A stretch of DNA of 55,768 nucleotides from an uncultured Oscillospiraceae bacterium. Lineage in GTDB: Bacteria > Bacillota > Clostridia > Oscillospirales > Acutalibacteraceae. The DNA is taken from NCBI GenBank assembly GCA_900539855.1, contig UQDO01000010.1, forward strand, positions 1-55,768, in the 5' to 3' direction. Below the pieces are notes generated by a model. The model saw only the letters and a program-made list of their open reading frames with translations, ran no database searches and was not told the origin of the DNA. The translations under genes and the position numbers were made by a program. Shown here in pieces: positions 53,888 to 55,768 of the stretch (the stretch's first letter is position 1; every line of letters starts with the position of its first letter).

Positions 53888-53942
53888 TGTATTATTTTCT
53901 CATAAAAGTGTAATTTAGTATACAAAGGAAGTGTGAAATGCC

Positions 53943-54827
53943 GTGGACAAAACCGAACACCCCGTAAGAGTAGACAGTGTACACAAAATGAGATATTTTG
54001 AACTGCCGAGCAACTACATATATAATCCCGGTGAAAGCCACGAGGCATACGAGCTGATCTTTCTCGAAAGAGGATTATTTTTAGACACAAGCGAGACGCC
54101 TACCGTCATAATGAAGCCCGGCGACGCAGTCATTTACGGTCAGCACTATTTTCACAGAACCGTCTGTGACGGGAAAAGCTCGGCGGTCGTCGTCATACTC
54201 ACCTTTTATTCCGATTCGCCGGCGCTCAAGGAGTATCTTTCGGGCAGGCATTACTTTAAGGTGACCCCCGAGCAGCAAAAGCTGCTCGCAAACATACTGT
54301 CGCTTATGCCAAAGGTGTGGGACATCAATTCGCACGAATGTGACACCATGTCGGACGCGTCGCCTTATCTTGAGCAGATATGCATAAACTATCTCGAAAT
54401 ACTGTTCTGTCAATTCATCGAGCAGCTCGACACCGAAACAAACAAGAGCGAACAGAGCGTTTTTATGGAGAGTGCCCCGTCCGAAGACCCGACGGTCTGC
54501 AAAATAATAGAAATTCTAAAGAACGGCATATACGGCAGCATCAATTACGATCAGCTGTGCAACGATCTTGGCTACAGCAAAAGCTATATAGCGCGGATAT
54601 TTAAGGTGAATATGGGATATACCGTGATGGATTATTACCTGAATTTAAAGATCGGCGAGGCAAAGCGTCTGCTGCTTGAAACGCACATGAACATCGACGC
54701 GATAGCAGGCTCACTGCAGTTTGAAAGTCCGCAGTATTTCTCAAAGGTATTCAAAAAGCGCACCGGCATGACGCCGAAATACTTCCGCAACAAGATATTC
54801 AAAGGCTCGGTCGTTCAACAGCTGTGA
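53943..54827 (+). CDS. AraC-family transcriptional regulator
   Basis: A 294-residue regulator. The N-terminal half has a cupin-like sensor domain (PGESHEAYELIFLERG near residue 30, MKPGDAVIYG near 55), and the C-terminal about 100 residues hold two helix-turn-helix motifs: INYDQLCNDLGYSKSYIARIF and MNIDAIAGSLQFESPQYFSK (each within a longer conserved block), ending in TGMTPKYFR. Start is GTG at 53943; an out-of-frame ATG at 53938 is not used. It is divergent to the secreted phosphoesterase gene and is its likely regulator, perhaps responding to a sugar. Confidence 0.9.
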   Translation: MDKTEHPVRVDSVHKMRYFELPSNYIYNPGESHEAYELIFLERGLFLDTSETPTVIMKPGDAVIYGQHYFHRTVCDGKSSAVVVILTFYSDSPALKEYLSGRHYFKVTPEQQKLLANILSLMPKVWDINSHECDTMSDASPYLEQICINYLEILFCQFIEQLDTETNKSEQSVFMESAPSEDPTVCKIIEILKNGIYGSINYDQLCNDLGYSKSYIARIFKVNMGYTVMDYYLNLKIGEAKRLLLETHMNIDAIAGSLQFESPQYFSKVFKKRTGMTPKYFRNKIFKGSVVQQL

Positions 54828-54903
54828 CAGACACGTTTGCGGTTTTGCCGATACCTGCTGCATCGTATGACGCGATTCCGGTCGTACCGTTCCTCTCCGC
54901 GTA
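54828..54903 (-). pseudogene. possible remnant of a phosphoesterase-gene domain
   Basis: On the minus strand the segment encodes NGTTGIASYDAAGIGKT without a start; the large secreted protein has TGTGAAEIPSYDAAGAGR at the corresponding place (about 51165-51210), and the DNA is also alike there. It would be the eroded trace of a paralogous binding domain. The 120 bases beyond it (54904-55024) show nothing I can identify. Confidence 0.35.
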
Positions 54904-55024
54904 AATAAACAGCAGCGCCTTCTGTTTCGCTTGCTTTCCGCCTGGTAGTATTCATTATATGTACGCACAACTATAATAAAGTTTTGCCTGCAGTACATCC
55001 TGCAACAGCCAAAACAGAATAGAT

Positions 55025-55074
55025 AAAAAGCCTTTACGGGTACAGAAAACATCTGCAACCTGTAAGGGCTTTTT
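55025..55074 (+). terminator. intrinsic terminator downstream of the AraC-type gene
   Basis: AAAAAGCCTTTACGGGT pairs with ACCTGTAAGGGCTTTTTT (with G-T pairs), followed by the T-run. Confidence 0.75.
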
Positions 55075-55183
55075 TATGTCTGCGATCAGATTATTGCTGC
55101 CGTTTTTTTCAATGAGCAATGATGATTCCTGTTTTCGCGGCTTTCGGGTAAAATATTAGAAAAATATCCGGAGGTAAAATGAA

Positions 55184-55400
55184 GTGAAAGGACGATTTAT
55201 TACGGCAAAAGTAATTGCCGAATTTAAAGAACATCTAATTTTAGAGGAAAGGAGCGAAATAACGATTGAAAAATATATTCGTGATGTTAAGGCATTTTCA
55301 GCGTATACGCAAAACACCGCCGTTACAAAAGAAGCCGTTATCGCATACAAAAAACATCTGCAGAAAAATTACGCCGTGCGGAGTGTTAATATGCAAATAT
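55184..55400 (+). pseudogene. tyrosine recombinase (integrase) N-terminal fragment
   Basis: The first about 72 residues (VIAEFKEHLILEERSEITIEK near the start, then IRDVKAFSAYT and VIAYKKHLQKNYAVRSVN, given in pieces) match the SAM-like core-binding domain of phage-type tyrosine integrases. A GGAGGTAAAATGAA site and GTG start are present. After about 55400 the frame runs into a repeat element and the catalytic domain with R..H.R..Y is missing. It is a truncated, inactive remnant. Confidence 0.8.
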
Positions 55401-55404
55401 TAAC

Positions 55405-55525
55405 TATTCGTCGGCGAAGCCGACACCATATTTCTTACCTTTTACCTATTACTTATTACCTTCCAAAAATCCCGTTATTAATTATTCAAAGTAAGAGTGA
55501 AAATGTAATAAGTAATAAGTAAAAA
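55405..55525. repeat. dispersed repeat, copy 2, ending the integrase fragment
   Basis: Contains CGTCGGCGAAGCCGACACC (an inverted-repeat hairpin), then CTATTACTTATTACC and, near the end, GTAATAAGTAATAAGTAA. The same building blocks in opposite order occur at 2809-2925. It directly follows the readable part of the integrase. Confidence 0.5.
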
Positions 55526-55554
55526 TCCCGCTCACTAATGTGAACGGGATTTTT
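55521..55554. terminator. hairpin beside the tRNA fragment
   Basis: AAAAATCCCG and TCAC pair with GTGA and CGGGATTTTT (14 paired bases, loop TAAT), flanked by A- and T-runs, so it can terminate in both directions. Confidence 0.75.
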
Positions 55555-55599
55555 GGTACGCCCGAAGGGACTCGAACCAGCGGCCTTTAGAGTCGGAGT
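55554..55599 (-). other. tRNA 3'-end fragment, probable attachment-site relic
   Basis: On the minus strand GGTTCGAGTCCCTTCGGGCG followed by TACCA is a tRNA T-arm and acceptor end, as in Arg-type tRNAs. The preceding CTCTAAAGGCCGC does not fold into a valid anticodon arm and no D-arm or 5' acceptor strand is found. Next to an integrase fragment, this is best read as an att-type duplication left by an integrated element. Confidence 0.55.
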
Positions 55600-55675
55600 T
55601 ATAAGGCCGTAAACTGCAAGCTGTTTCGGCGCAAGGATTTGGTGGGTGTTGCACAAATTTTCGGTGATTTATGAG

Positions 55676-55717
55676 AAACCCCCGGAGGCCTTGCAGGATA
55701 ATGCCTCCGGGGGTTTT
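55676..55717. terminator. strong hairpin at the window end
   Basis: AAACCCCCGGAGGC / GCCTCCGGGGGTTT, 14-bp perfect stem followed by TTTT-type sequence. Nothing else recognised from 55718 to the end. Confidence 0.8.
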
Positions 55718-55768
55718 CGCAGTAGTAGTCAAATAGTAGTCTGAGCAGGTCACACGTCACGCAGCTCG

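Noticed and set aside
55554..55599. CTCTAAA with a CTA triplet in the tRNA-like fragment, suggestive of an amber-reading (pyrrolysine-type) tRNA
   Set aside because: The bases on both sides do not form an anticodon stem, and there is no D-arm or 5' acceptor strand; it is only a 3' fragment.
1..55768. CRISPR array, phage gene cluster or toxin-antitoxin pair
   Set aside because: No regularly spaced direct repeats, no phage structural genes and no recognisable toxin or antitoxin were seen.

Overview
The window looks like chromosome of a Gram-positive, low-to-mid GC gut-type Clostridia (Oscillospiraceae/Ruminococcaceae-like). Pointers are a BceRSAB-type module, a T-box before pheST, a DUF4317 protein, BspA-type LRR and Listeria-Bacteroides-type repeats in surface proteins, a class-I c-di-GMP riboswitch, strong GGAGG ribosome sites and frequent TTG/GTG starts. 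Genus-level identity is not determined.

Layout. 1-3.6 kb: an LRR lipoprotein, tRNA-Gly(CCC), a repeat element and a two-repeat hypothetical protein. 3.6-8.3 kb: a two-component system plus ABC transporter (cell-envelope stress/antimicrobial-peptide type). 8.3-12.3 kb: pheST on the minus strand behind a Phe T-box. 12.3-17.3 kb: a membrane-anchored hypothetical, then metG, a TatD nuclease and galM. 17.3-23.3 kb: an anchored protein paired with a phosphodiester-glycosidase domain protein, a small FTR-type Fe-S protein, a PASTA lipoprotein, an unassigned structured RNA with its own promoter and terminator, a DUF4317 protein and a polyprenyl-type glycosyltransferase. 23.7-29.1 kb: an FAD oxidoreductase with a GtrA-like protein, a TtcA-like enzyme, a GtrII-like membrane protein and a YdjC/ChbG-type deacetylase.

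29.1-47.7 kb is the core of the window: one apparent minus-strand operon of 16 genes for an exopolysaccharide. It holds an acyltransferase, Wzx-like flippase, GT32, priming sugar transferase, two GT4, four GT2 (one frameshifted), a Wzy-like polymerase, two co-polymerase-like membrane proteins (one fused to a degenerate GGDEF domain), a membrane phosphoesterase, an EAL-domain protein and a DivIVA-like coiled-coil protein. Its leader has a consensus promoter, a class-I c-di-GMP (GEMM-I) aptamer and a terminator, so polymer production is probably gated by c-di-GMP, while the operon itself encodes a c-di-GMP phosphodiesterase and a GGDEF-derived protein. The first gene has no ATG/GTG/TTG at its natural start; an ATC sits at the right place behind a good ribosome site.

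47.7-55.8 kb: a divergent second acyltransferase, an unlisted 41-residue peptide gene just after a 1593-residue secreted multi-domain metallophosphoesterase, a divergent AraC-type regulator, and an eroded end with an integrase N-terminal fragment, a repeat element and a tRNA 3' fragment, probably the relic of an integrated element.
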